A DNA stretch of 20,613 nucleotides from JAQGMV01 sp050260255 (GTDB lineage: Bacteria; Pseudomonadota; Gammaproteobacteria; Burkholderiales; SG8-41): NCBI GenBank assembly GCA_050260255.1, contig JBLNBW010000215.1, forward strand, positions 1-20,613. The letters run 5' to 3'. Below, in pieces: positions 7,435 to 15,162 of the stretch (the stretch's first letter is position 1; every line of letters begins with the position of its first letter). Made by a program: the position numbers and the translations under genes. The notes beneath the pieces are model-generated. The model was given only the letters and a program-made list of their open reading frames with translations. It had not been told where the DNA came from and did no database searches.

Positions 7435-7902
7435 TCAGGCCTCCCTCGAAGCACGCTCTATCGCGCGGACGATGCGCACGTATGTGCCGCAGCGGCAGAT
7501 GTTCGTGTTCATGTACTCGACGATCTCTTCACGGGTGGGCCGCGGATTCTCCTTGAGCAGCCCCGCGGCGCGCATGATCTGACCCGACTGGCAGTAACCG
7601 CATTGCGGCACCTGCTCGGCGATCCATGCCTTCTGCAGCGGATGACTCGAGTCGGGCGAAAGCCCTTCTATCGTCGTGACCCTGCGTCCTTCCATATCCT
7701 TGATCGGATACAGGCACGATTGGGTCGGCTTGCCGTCGATATGCACCGTGCATGCGCCGCACTGTCCTGCGCCGCAGCCATACTTGGTGCCGGTGAGCTT
7801 GAGTCCTTCGCGTAAGACCCACAACAGCGGGGTATCGGCATCGGCCGTGATCGATTGCCGCTTGCCGTTGACCACGAACGTGGTCGTGACCTTCTCAGTC
7901 AT
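7435..7902 (-). CDS. [2Fe-2S] subunit of the molybdenum hydroxylase (IorA type)
   Basis: This 155-residue protein carries two [2Fe-2S] clusters. The plant-type ferredoxin cluster is bound by Cys43, Cys48, Cys51 and Cys63 (YGCGAGQCGACTVHIDG), and the second by Cys101, Cys104, Cys136 and Cys138 (PQCGYCQSGQIM and NICRCGTY). It passes electrons from the molybdenum centre of the partner encoded immediately downstream. It has no signal peptide and would be exported with the Tat-bearing large subunit, as is usual for this type. The length is normal. The ATG at 7902 has a strong GGAGGAGG sequence 5 bases upstream. It is separated from the next gene by 1 base, so the two subunits are translationally coupled. 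Confidence 0.95.
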   Translation of the reverse strand: MTEKVTTTFVVNGKRQSITADADTPLLWVLREGLKLTGTKYGCGAGQCGACTVHIDGKPTQSCLYPIKDMEGRRVTTIEGLSPDSSHPLQKAWIAEQVPQCGYCQSGQIMRAAGLLKENPRPTREEIVEYMNTNICRCGTYVRIVRAIERASREA

Positions 7903-7980
7903 ACGTCCTCCTCCAGGAACAGCACACTGAGCTTGCCTCCTCTAGCCGCGCAGCTCGTGGTCTGCGCTCGTAGTGCGAAC

Positions 7981-7986
7981 ATTGTA
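7981..7986 (-). promoter_or_regulatory. Possible -10 box for the hydroxylase operon
   Basis: TACAAT on the minus strand lies 79 bases before the [2Fe-2S] gene start, inside the 246-base gap 7903-8148. No good -35 box is seen at 16-18 bp. The rest of this gap holds no reading frame or strong hairpin that I can support. Confidence 0.3.
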
Positions 7987-8148
7987 GCCTGACGGCGGGG
8001 CGCCATAGGGACCAAAACGGCGGCGTGCGGATCATTACGCAGAGGCCTTCTCATGGGCCTGTCGCCTGCACTGACACAAGTCGACCGTCCAAGCTGGAAG
8101 GCAAACGGTGCACCCGGGAAGGTGTCTTGGGGTAGACAGCCGCCTCTT

Positions 8149-9339
8149 CTATTGCCGCAATGCCGTGCCGGCGCGGAAGAAACCGCGCGGCGTGCGATGC
8201 AGGGGTTCGAAGCCGTCGCGTGTGATACGGACGAGTTCGCCCGTCTGCACCCCGGCTCGCTTGTCCGGCGTGATCACGTTCGGCTGCACCACGACCGTCA
8301 TGTTCTCCTCGAGCACCATGTCGGGGAGCGGCCCTGCCGGCCTGCTCTTCGGCCCGATGATGGGCTGGAAATAGCCGCCGCCGAATCCGTGCACCAGATC
8401 GTCGCAGACGGTATAGCCGCGGGCTTCGATGATGCCCGAGGCCTCGACGATTTCCTGCATAGTGGTGCCGTGGCGCATCGCTTTCGTCACCGCATCGAAA
8501 GCCGCTTCAGCGACGGCGTGCAGTTCGCTGTAAAGCGCGGTGGGCTCGGCATCCACCGTGAAGCTGCGCAATACCTGCCCTGCGTAGTCCCACCAGAATG
8601 CCGAAAGCTCGCAGAAAATCACGTCACCCTGCGCGACCTTGTTCGGCGAGGTCTGCTGCGGCGGCACGTAGATGTGCGGATTCGCCATGGAGGTGCGGCC
8701 GATGTAGCGGATCATCGTCGAGCCGCCGTGCCCGATCCAGGCGCTTTCAACGATATTGGCGAGCTCGCGCTCGGTAAGGCCGGGTCGCGTGCCTTCGACC
8801 AGTGCCGCGAGACCGGCATCCGAGAGCGCCGCCCCTATACGGAGCCAGTCGATCTCTTCTTCCGACTTCACCATGCGCAGCCGCGTGTACTGCTTGTCGA
8901 GCAGCACGACCTCGAAGGCGCCTGCGAGCTGCTGGTATTTCCCAATACCGAGCGGACCGATGAGCCCCACCCGCTTTGCGCCCCGGCGCTTCAACTCCGC
9001 GACGGTCTTCGCCATGCCCTGGTGCTCGCCCCAGCGCACGTCCACGTCTTTGGCGATCTTCCTCCCGAGCGGAAAGTGGTTGTACCACTCCATGTGCATG
9101 AGCAGCTGCTCGCCGGGCTTGAAGATCGTGAGCGCCTCCACCGTGCCGGGCCAGCCGGTGACCCATTGCGTAGCGTTGCCCGTACGATGGTCCGTTACGA
9201 CGACGAGATGATCGACGCCGGCACCTGCCATGACATGGTCGAGCGCTTTGTGCCGTCGCGCGTATTCGGCGTCGGAGAAGCGCGGATACTCCTGCTCCAT
9301 GATCGCGCGGAGCCGCGGCTCTAGATTCAATGGTTTCAT
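8149..9339 (-). CDS. Creatinase-like M24 (pita-bread fold) protein
   Basis: This 396-residue protein has the two-domain layout of creatinase, prolidase and Xaa-Pro aminopeptidase: an N-terminal domain (about 1-155) and a C-terminal pita-bread domain. His222 (MANPHIYVPP) and His317 (LVHGFGGGYFQP) match conserved catalytic histidines. The five metal ligands of M24 metallopeptidases are mostly changed: the two Asp positions read Glu244 (FCELSAF) and Gln255 (AGQVLRSF), and the later Glu positions read Gln352 (VVQPNVI) and Gly367 (VQTGELV). This resembles creatinase, which works without metal, so a C-N hydrolase acting on a small molecule is more likely than a peptidase. The start at 9339 has only a weak upstream GGAC. 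It lies between the hydroxylase and oxidase genes, supporting a catabolic role. Confidence 0.85.
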   Translation of the reverse strand: MKPLNLEPRLRAIMEQEYPRFSDAEYARRHKALDHVMAGAGVDHLVVVTDHRTGNATQWVTGWPGTVEALTIFKPGEQLLMHMEWYNHFPLGRKIAKDVDVRWGEHQGMAKTVAELKRRGAKRVGLIGPLGIGKYQQLAGAFEVVLLDKQYTRLRMVKSEEEIDWLRIGAALSDAGLAALVEGTRPGLTERELANIVESAWIGHGGSTMIRYIGRTSMANPHIYVPPQQTSPNKVAQGDVIFCELSAFWWDYAGQVLRSFTVDAEPTALYSELHAVAEAAFDAVTKAMRHGTTMQEIVEASGIIEARGYTVCDDLVHGFGGGYFQPIIGPKSRPAGPLPDMVLEENMTVVVQPNVITPDKRAGVQTGELVRITRDGFEPLHRTPRGFFRAGTALRQ

Positions 9340-9451
9340 GTCTTTGTCCGAAAAGGAGACCGGCGCTGCAGCACGAGCTGCTGCGACACGATCGTTCGTC
9401 GACAGAAGCGCGTCGCTTTGGCGGGCCCGTCGGTGATCATGCGAAGCACGC

Positions 9452-9486
9452 TGTCGCGACGCTTCCCCACCGGCAGCGCCGCGACA
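9452..9486 (-). terminator. Hairpin downstream of the hydroxy-acid oxidase gene
   Basis: TGTCGCGACGCT pairs with AGCGCCGCGACA (11 of 12 positions) around an 11-base loop. It begins 14 bases after the oxidase stop codon and has no U tract. It could be a Rho-independent-like terminator or an mRNA 3' stabiliser. A second small stem (GCAGCA / TGCTGC, 9368-9384) lies nearer to the M24 start. The 161-base gap holds no gene. Confidence 0.42.
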
Positions 9487-9500
9487 TCGTCAACGTGACA

Positions 9501-10619
9501 TCAGCCTTTGATGACTTCTCCCTCATACCACGGATAAGCGCTGGTCACCGACGGCGCATTGGCCGGTATGGCGCGCTTGACCCACGAGGGATTGAGCTCT
9601 CTTAAGCTCGTGAGGCCCATGAGGCCCAGTGTCGAACGGAGCTCCAGATCGAGGAGCTCGAGCATGCGCTTCACGCCGGCTTCACCACCTGCGGCAAGGG
9701 ACCAGCCCAGCAGCTTGCCGACGCCGACGGCGCTCGCGCCGAGCGCGATGGCTTTCACCACGTCCGTACCGCGCAGGATGCCGCCATCCATCAGCACCTC
9801 CGCGCGTCCATCGACCGCGGCGGCGACTTCCGGCAGGACATCTATGCTCGCTTCACCGTGATCGAGCTGGCGCCCGCCATGGTTGGAGACGTACACCACG
9901 TCGACGCCGTGCTCCACCGCAAGACGGGCGTCTTCGGCCGTCGCGATACCCTTGAGGATCATCGGCACCTTCCAGTGCTGCTTCATCCATGCGACATCGT
10001 CCCAGGTGAGCTTCATCTGGAACTTCGGATCGCCGAAGCCCTCACGCACGTTGAGCCGCGCGATGATGTCGCGCTCACGGCGTCCATAATAGTTGCGATC
10101 CACGGTCACGCACAGCGCGCGGTAGCCTGCCGCCTTTGCCTTGTCGAGCGTGTCTTCTATCCACTTGCGATCCGAGCGGACGTAGAGCTGGAATATGAGC
10201 GGCTGCTTGACCGCGGCCTGCGCTTCCACGAAACCGGGCTTCGCCGCCGTGCTGATGAAGGCGGCAGTGCCATGCGAGACGGCGGCGCGCGCGACCGCGC
10301 AGGCGCCTTCCGGGTCCGCAAGGCCGATGAAATAGCCGACCGGCGCGAGAAACACCGGCGACGAAAGCTTCTGCCCAAGCAGCGTAGTGGTGATGTCGAC
10401 TTCCGACACGTCCACGAGCACGCGCTGGCGCAACGCGAGCTGATCGAGGCCATAGCGATTGCGGCGCAGCGTCGTCTCGGAATCCGATCCGCCGCTCAAG
10501 TGATCCCACAGCTCCCTGGTAAGCTTTCTGCGGGCCGTGTACACGATCTCCTGCAGGCTCTTGAACTCCTGAGCTTCTGCCTTTGCGGCCTGTGCCGCGC
10601 TTTGTTGCTGACTTCCCAT
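9501..10619 (-). CDS. FMN-dependent alpha-hydroxy-acid oxidase/dehydrogenase
   Basis: This 372-residue TIM-barrel flavoprotein resembles glycolate oxidase, L-lactate dehydrogenase and mandelate dehydrogenase. Catalytic residues by alignment to spinach glycolate oxidase are Tyr146 (FQLYV), Asp174 (TVD), Arg181 (GRRERD), Lys223 (ILKGI), His247 and Arg250 (SNHGGRQLD). Such enzymes oxidise a 2-hydroxy acid to the 2-oxo acid. The position of the conserved active-site Tyr24 is His40 (LWDHLSGG), and the Trp108 position is Ala, so the substrate pocket differs from glycolate oxidase. The ATG at 10619 shares its A with the hydrolase stop (TGATG); a GTG at 10622 is also possible. GGGAG lies upstream. 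Tight coupling to the alpha/beta hydrolase suggests consecutive steps. Confidence 0.92.
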   Translation of the reverse strand: MGSQQQSAAQAAKAEAQEFKSLQEIVYTARRKLTRELWDHLSGGSDSETTLRRNRYGLDQLALRQRVLVDVSEVDITTTLLGQKLSSPVFLAPVGYFIGLADPEGACAVARAAVSHGTAAFISTAAKPGFVEAQAAVKQPLIFQLYVRSDRKWIEDTLDKAKAAGYRALCVTVDRNYYGRRERDIIARLNVREGFGDPKFQMKLTWDDVAWMKQHWKVPMILKGIATAEDARLAVEHGVDVVYVSNHGGRQLDHGEASIDVLPEVAAAVDGRAEVLMDGGILRGTDVVKAIALGASAVGVGKLLGWSLAAGGEAGVKRMLELLDLELRSTLGLMGLTSLRELNPSWVKRAIPANAPSVTSAYPWYEGEVIKG

Positions 10620-11677
10620 CACGCGCTCCCAGCGTTGAGTTGCTTAGCGAGCCAGTCCGCAATCATGGGACGGGCCTTGTACTGCACGTTGTTGCAGACG
10701 TGCACCCCTTCTTCGTATACCACGGTCGTGACCGGGCCGGGCACTTCTTTTTCGACGCGATACGCTTGCTCGGGCGGTGAAGCCTTGTCGCGGCCCCCGT
10801 ACACCTGGAGCAGCGGTACGCGGATGCGCGCCGCAGCGCCGGCCATGGTGATCTTGTTCTGCACGTCGGGGGCGTTCGGACCGAAGTACTGCTTGATGGC
10901 GGTCTGCCCCAGCGGATGCATGTGCGAATAGAGCCCGGCCGGGGTGTACCACGCGCTCACCGACACGGCCGCGCGCACGCGCTCGTCGAAGGCCGCGGCG
11001 CGGCACGCAAAAAGACCACCGTACGAAATGCCGCCGACCGCGATGCGCCGCACGTCGAATTCGCCGCGCTGTTGGGCATAGTCGATCGCAGCGCTGATCA
11101 CCACTTCGTAATCGGGGCGCATCTTGAGTTTCGTGCTGACGAGGCCCTGCCCCGAGCCATCGAATGCCAGATACGCCATGCCGCGCGCGACGACATGTTC
11201 GCCCAGGTCGTACAGCTCCTCCTTGGTCGAGTCGCCGCCGGGACACATGATCACGAGCGGGGCCTTGGCGATCCCCGCGGGCTTGCGCAGATAACCGGGG
11301 AGCTGCCCGCCCTCGAAAGGTATGGAAACGATTTCGAGAGACGGACGCACGTGCGCAGCGGCTTTTCTCATTGCTACCTGGGCGCCCTCGAGTGCGGCCG
11401 TGAACTGCCGCTGGTCGTGGACGAAGTAGAAGCTCGCCCAATGGTAAAAGCTCGCGGCGCGGACGTAGGCATCGCCGGCGGTGATGGCATGGCCTTCAGC
11501 CGCTGCGGCATCGCCGCGCTTGACATGTGCTTCGGCGGCCTCGCACCAGACGCGGCACCAGTCGTCCCACCGTTCGATGCGACTTTTGATCTCTTCGAAT
11601 TCCCACGGCGAGACATGGTTCGCCAGCATGCGCCAGGTGAAGCGCTCGTACATCATCGCTACATTACTGTCGGGCAT
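10619..11677 (-). CDS. Alpha/beta hydrolase, FrsA / 2,6-dihydropseudooxynicotine hydrolase type
   Basis: This 352-residue protein has an N-terminal helical cap (about 1-110) followed by an alpha/beta-hydrolase core. The probable catalytic triad is Ser218 (GGISYGG), Asp297 (YGGRDKASP) and His326 (EEGVHVCNN). The long helical N-terminal domain and these motifs are those of the family that includes esterase FrsA and the nicotine-pathway C-C bond hydrolase acting on 2,6-dihydropseudooxynicotine. The exact bond cleaved is unknown. The ATG at 11677 is preceded by GGGAGGAG. The TGA stop overlaps the start of the oxidase gene. Upstream, the heptad-repeat element separates it from the aldo/keto reductase, so its expression may depend on read-through across that element. 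Confidence 0.88.
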   Translation of the reverse strand: MPDSNVAMMYERFTWRMLANHVSPWEFEEIKSRIERWDDWCRVWCEAAEAHVKRGDAAAAEGHAITAGDAYVRAASFYHWASFYFVHDQRQFTAALEGAQVAMRKAAAHVRPSLEIVSIPFEGGQLPGYLRKPAGIAKAPLVIMCPGGDSTKEELYDLGEHVVARGMAYLAFDGSGQGLVSTKLKMRPDYEVVISAAIDYAQQRGEFDVRRIAVGGISYGGLFACRAAAFDERVRAAVSVSAWYTPAGLYSHMHPLGQTAIKQYFGPNAPDVQNKITMAGAAARIRVPLLQVYGGRDKASPPEQAYRVEKEVPGPVTTVVYEEGVHVCNNVQYKARPMIADWLAKQLNAGSA

Positions 11678-11698
11678 CTCTCCTCCCTCTTGATCCCC

Positions 11699-11792
11699 TG
11701 AATGGTGACTGGTGATTCGTGATTAGTGATTCGTGCTCTGCCGCTCGCGACGCGAGCGACTCCATTCAGGATTCACCATTAACTATTCACGG
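11699..11792. repeat. Palindromic heptad-repeat element, copy 1
   Basis: The left arm is five tandem 7-mers (TGAATGG, TGACTGG, TGATTCG, TGATTAG, TGATTCG; 11699-11733). A central perfect hairpin CGCTCGC-GAC-GCGAGCG follows (11742-11758). The right arm is four 7-mers in inverted orientation (CCATTCA, GGATTCA, CCATTAA, CTATTCA; 11762-11789) ending in CGG. The whole can fold as a long imperfect stem. It fills most of the 123-base gap between the aldo/keto reductase stop and the hydrolase start. A second copy is at 15163-15242. Its base composition is clearly lower in GC than the genes around it. Confidence 0.8.
11742..11758. terminator. Central hairpin of repeat copy 1
   Basis: A perfect 7-bp stem with a GAC loop lies 43 bases after the aldo/keto reductase stop. 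There is no U tract on either side. It may act as a terminator, attenuator or recognition site of the repeat element. Confidence 0.35.
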
Positions 11793-11800
11793 GTTTCCAG

Positions 11801-12784
11801 CTAAAGGCCTACGCCTTTGAGCACATTGGGCATGTAACGCGCGCCCGCGCCTGCGCCGGGCGCGAACACCTCCGACAGCCGAGCCATATCCTCGGCCGGC
11901 AAGGCGAGCTCGACGGCGGCCGCGTTCTGCTCGACATTGCGGGCGTGGTTCGTCCCCGGGATCGGCACGATGTCTTCGCCCTGTGCGAGCAGCCACGCGA
12001 TCGCGACCTGTGCCGGCGATGCGCCGTTGCGCTTTGCGATCGCTTCCAGCTCGCGCACGAGCTCGACGTTGCGCTTGAGATTCTCTTCCGAAAAGCGCGG
12101 ATGCCGGCGCCTCCGGTCGTTTTCCGGCAGATCGGACACCGACTTGATGCGGCCCGTGAGCAGCCCTCGTCCCAGCGGCGCGTAGGCGACGTAGCCGACG
12201 CCGAGCTCGCGGCACGCAGGCAGCACGTCCTGCTCGATGTCGCGGAACCACAGCGAATACTCGGTCTGCAGCGCAGCGAGCGGATGCTCGCGGCACGCGC
12301 GGCGCAGCGTCGTCGCACCGGCCTCGCAAATGCCGATGAAGCGCACCTTGCCGCGCGAGATGAGCTGCGCCATCGCGCCGACGGTCTCCTCGATAGGCAC
12401 GCCGGGATCGACACGATGAAGATAGTAGAGATCGATCACCTCGACGCCCAGCCGCTTCAGGCTCTCATCGCAGCATTTGTGGACGTAATCGGGCCGGCCG
12501 TTGGTGCCTTTCTTGCCGTCCGGCAGATCGATATTGCCGAATTTGCTCGACACCAGCACCTGGTTGCGCAGGCCTTTGAGCGCTCGCCCGAGCAGCACCT
12601 CATGGCGCGCGCCCCAATAGGCGTCCGACGAGTCGAACAGATTGATGCCGACGTCCACGGCGCGGCGTATCGCCTCATCGAAATCGGCCTCCATCGGATC
12701 GCCGAACTGTATCGGCTGGCTGCCGCGCCCCATGCCGATCGCCGACACCTGCGGACCGTTGCGGCCCAGTCTGCGGTATTTCAT
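11801..12784 (-). CDS. Aldo/keto reductase
   Basis: This 327-residue NADPH-dependent (beta/alpha)8-barrel oxidoreductase resembles the AKR family of YakC/YajO-like enzymes. The catalytic tetrad is visible: Asp51 and Tyr56 (FDSSDAYW), Lys81 (SSKFG) and His123 (YYLHRVD). The cofactor-binding C-terminal segment IVPIPGTNHARNVEQN is present. It would interconvert an aldehyde or ketone and an alcohol; the substrate is unknown. The start (ATG at 12784) lies 1 base after the stop of the propeller gene and is preceded by a GGGAGGGG tract. It is therefore translated together with the propeller protein and nitrilase as a three-gene block. Confidence 0.93.
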   Translation of the reverse strand: MKYRRLGRNGPQVSAIGMGRGSQPIQFGDPMEADFDEAIRRAVDVGINLFDSSDAYWGARHEVLLGRALKGLRNQVLVSSKFGNIDLPDGKKGTNGRPDYVHKCCDESLKRLGVEVIDLYYLHRVDPGVPIEETVGAMAQLISRGKVRFIGICEAGATTLRRACREHPLAALQTEYSLWFRDIEQDVLPACRELGVGYVAYAPLGRGLLTGRIKSVSDLPENDRRRRHPRFSEENLKRNVELVRELEAIAKRNGASPAQVAIAWLLAQGEDIVPIPGTNHARNVEQNAAAVELALPAEDMARLSEVFAPGAGAGARYMPNVLKGVGL

Positions 12785-12785
12785 C

Positions 12786-14024
12786 TCACCCCTCCCCGGG
12801 CAGAGTCACCCTGCCCCTGCATACGGCCCGGTCGAGATCCAGCACAGCAACATGTGCGCTGACCGAACAGCCGACATGTGCGCTCGCGCCATCGCCAGCG
12901 AACGCGGTATGCGAAGACCCGCGTCCCACTTCGATGCGTGCGATGAGCTCGCATCGCCTCGCATCGTATACCTGCACATGGTCGGAGCTGAAGCCGGTGG
13001 CGACCACCCAGCGTCCGTCCGGCGATACATCCAGGCCGTGCGCATAGCGTTCGCTCGGGAGCAGCGCCACGCGCGCCATCGTTTCCGTATCGAAGACGGA
13101 AAGCGTGTCGTCGTAGAAATTGGCCACCCACAGGCGCTTGCCGTCGGGCGTGATGTCGATGGCGTGGCACCAGCGTCCGCTATGCACCGTCGCGACGAGC
13201 TCGCCATCGTCGGTGATGCAGCTCACGGTGCCGTCCCAGCTGTTCGCGGAATAGATGCGCCCGGTATGCGGATCGCTCGCGAGATGCGCAGGCCCCTCGC
13301 CCACGGCGCATCGCCCGACGACGGCACCATCCGACAATCGCACTTTCACCGCTTCCGCGCTGCCAGCGCACGGGACCCACACGTGCAGACCGTCGCGCGA
13401 CAACAGCGGATCGTGCGGCGCGCGGCCGACGGGAATCGTTTGAGCGCGATAGCCGGACGGCGTGGGACGCGCAATGGTGAACGTACCCGTGCCGCCGCCC
13501 GTCGCACAAACGATAGCTTCGGGACTCACGAGCGGCAGCTGCGGCATGCCGGGGGCATCCCAGCAGTCCTTGACCTCGAGGCTCGCCGCATCCAGGGCGA
13601 GCACCTTGCCGGCCCCCGGATCCGCGACCACCAGCATCGTGCCGTCCGCAGAGAGCGCGAGATGGGACGCTTTCTTCGCGATGGAGACGCACGCGACCAC
13701 GGCGTTCTCCCCGGCAGAAATGCGCGCGACGCGTGCACCGCGCTCACTCGTCCATACATCGCCGCCGTGGCGCACGATGTGATGCACGCCCGGTATCGTT
13801 CCCTGTGCAGGACTCGCCGAGCGCTCTATGGTGACGCGCAGACCTTCGTGGCAGGGGGAGACGTCGTGCCGGGCCCCTGCTTCGAGCAGCCACATCCGCA
13901 GACTCGGGCCCCAGTCGTCCACGAGCGCGGTGTAGCGCGCCCCGGGTTTCGACGCGTTGTAGTGTGCGATGAGTTCGGTGCCGGTCCTCGCCACCGTCCA
14001 TCCGCGGCAATCGAACTCGGTCAT
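12786..14024 (-). CDS. TusA-like domain fused to a YVTN/YncE-type beta-propeller
   Basis: This 412-residue protein has two parts. Residues 1 to about 72 (FDCRGWTVARTG, YTALVDDWGPSLRMWLLEAG, GLRVTIERS) look like the TusA/SirA/DUF2249 small sulfur-carrier fold, but the usual CP motif reads VA, leaving only Cys6 of DCRG. The rest is a beta-propeller with repeats such as HLALSADGTMLVVADPGAGKV, AIDITPDGKRLWVANFYDDTLSVFD and GLDVSPDGRWVVATGFSSDHV. No signal peptide is seen, so it is probably cytoplasmic and may bind or regulate rather than catalyse. The ATG at 14024 overlaps the nitrilase stop (ATGA). The frame remains open further upstream, but that region is the nitrilase gene. The propeller call is firm; the TusA-like call is moderate. 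Confidence 0.82.
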   Translation of the reverse strand: MTEFDCRGWTVARTGTELIAHYNASKPGARYTALVDDWGPSLRMWLLEAGARHDVSPCHEGLRVTIERSASPAQGTIPGVHHIVRHGGDVWTSERGARVARISAGENAVVACVSIAKKASHLALSADGTMLVVADPGAGKVLALDAASLEVKDCWDAPGMPQLPLVSPEAIVCATGGGTGTFTIARPTPSGYRAQTIPVGRAPHDPLLSRDGLHVWVPCAGSAEAVKVRLSDGAVVGRCAVGEGPAHLASDPHTGRIYSANSWDGTVSCITDDGELVATVHSGRWCHAIDITPDGKRLWVANFYDDTLSVFDTETMARVALLPSERYAHGLDVSPDGRWVVATGFSSDHVQVYDARRCELIARIEVGRGSSHTAFAGDGASAHVGCSVSAHVAVLDLDRAVCRGRVTLPGEG

Positions 14025-15145
14025 CGGCGCGTCTTGGTGCGTGCCCTGCGCTTGCGCGCTACGCGGCCCGGCACGGATGCAAGGCGTGGCGGCGACGCAG
14101 GCAGTGGCGCCGGCGCCTCCTCGATGCGAGGTGGCGGAATCGCGACCGACGGCTGCGCACCGGGCAGTTGATCCGCAGTCGTATGCACCGTGTAGATGCG
14201 CGGCGCGCTGCGATTGACGTGCACCTGGAAGATGTCGGGACGGTTGTAATGGCCGGCGAAGTCGTGGCGCAGCTTGCTGAGGATGCCGAGCTCCAGATCG
14301 CAGTCGGCATACAGTATTCCTTCCTCGGCGCCCATGGGTCCGGCCACGATGCGGCTCCCCGGCGAGACGATCACGCTGCCGCCGCAGCAATCGGCATCGC
14401 GCAGAAACTTCTCGCCCTCGGGACCGACTTCCAGTTTCCGTATCATGTCCTCGTCGACCGTGCCGCACGCGGAAACGACCCATGCCTTGCTCATCTGCGC
14501 AAAGGCCTGCGAATCGACCGCGACGCGATGGCGCATCGGATCGCCGCTCGTCGGGAAGTGATTGGGCCAGCTCATCACGTGTATGCGCGTGCCTTCGGCG
14601 GTGAGGGCGAACACGGCGAGCGGATTGGAGTTCTCGCCGCAGATGAGCCCGCTCATCGGGCCGAATTCCGTCTGTATCGCACCGAAGGTGTCGCCGAACC
14701 CGCCCATGTGCACGAGCCGCTCCCCGACCGTCGGCATGATCTTCTGGTGCTTGCCTATCATGCGGCCGTCGGGTCCGAAGTAGACCTGACTGTTGAACAT
14801 CGTGCCCAGGGTCCGGGGCTGCTTTTCGCACACGCCCATGACGACGTAGGCATTCGCGTCCCGGGCTGCGGCTGCAATGGCCTCCATCTCCGGGCCCGGT
14901 ATTTCGACGGCGTTCTTGAACAGCTCGACGGAGAGCCTGTTCGCGATCGCGCTCGTCGCCGGGTGGTGATGGAACCACACCGGATGCGCCGGGATGTAGC
15001 CTTCCGGAAACGCAATGACGCGTGCGCCGTTCCGCCCGGCTTCCCGTATGAGGCGGCACGCCTTCTCGGTCGATGCTTCGCGATCGAGAAAGACAGAGGC
15101 CGCCTGCACGGCGGCGACTTTAACGGTCGGATAGTTGTCGCCCAT
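14021..15145 (-). CDS. Nitrilase (carbon-nitrogen hydrolase superfamily)
   Basis: This 374-residue enzyme has the nitrilase catalytic set Glu48 (FPEGYIP), Lys135 (KHQKIMP) with the nearby Glu142 (VGER), and Cys169 (LICGENSNP). The sequence around Cys is CGEN rather than CWEN. MSWPNHFP and the C-terminal strands fit true nitrilases that turn a nitrile into acid and ammonia, although amidase or cyanide-hydratase activity is possible. The last 40 or so residues form a Pro-rich linker ending in a very basic tail (GRVARKRRARTKTRR), unusual for the family. The ATG at 15145 is chosen because the next upstream codons run into the repeat element. No Shine-Dalgarno is seen; the leader is A/T-rich. Confidence 0.9.
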   Translation of the reverse strand: MGDNYPTVKVAAVQAASVFLDREASTEKACRLIREAGRNGARVIAFPEGYIPAHPVWFHHHPATSAIANRLSVELFKNAVEIPGPEMEAIAAAARDANAYVVMGVCEKQPRTLGTMFNSQVYFGPDGRMIGKHQKIMPTVGERLVHMGGFGDTFGAIQTEFGPMSGLICGENSNPLAVFALTAEGTRIHVMSWPNHFPTSGDPMRHRVAVDSQAFAQMSKAWVVSACGTVDEDMIRKLEVGPEGEKFLRDADCCGGSVIVSPGSRIVAGPMGAEEGILYADCDLELGILSKLRHDFAGHYNRPDIFQVHVNRSAPRIYTVHTTADQLPGAQPSVAIPPPRIEEAPAPLPASPPRLASVPGRVARKRRARTKTRR

Positions 15146-15162
15146 ACTTTTATTAAAACGCG

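Noticed and set aside
4977..7556. A long plus-strand open frame (859 codons) opposite the hydroxylase genes
   Set aside because: Its translation is rich in His, Arg and Asp with no recognisable domain, and it lies antisense to two well-supported genes. It is a by-product of GC-rich codon usage.
8123..8138. TGTCT/AGACA stem just after the M24 stop as a terminator
   Set aside because: Five base pairs and no T-run make it too weak to call.
14025..15059. N-terminal extension of the propeller protein to 757 residues
   Set aside because: The extension is an alternative frame of the nitrilase gene, which has a full catalytic triad. The ATG at 14024 gives a normal coupled start.
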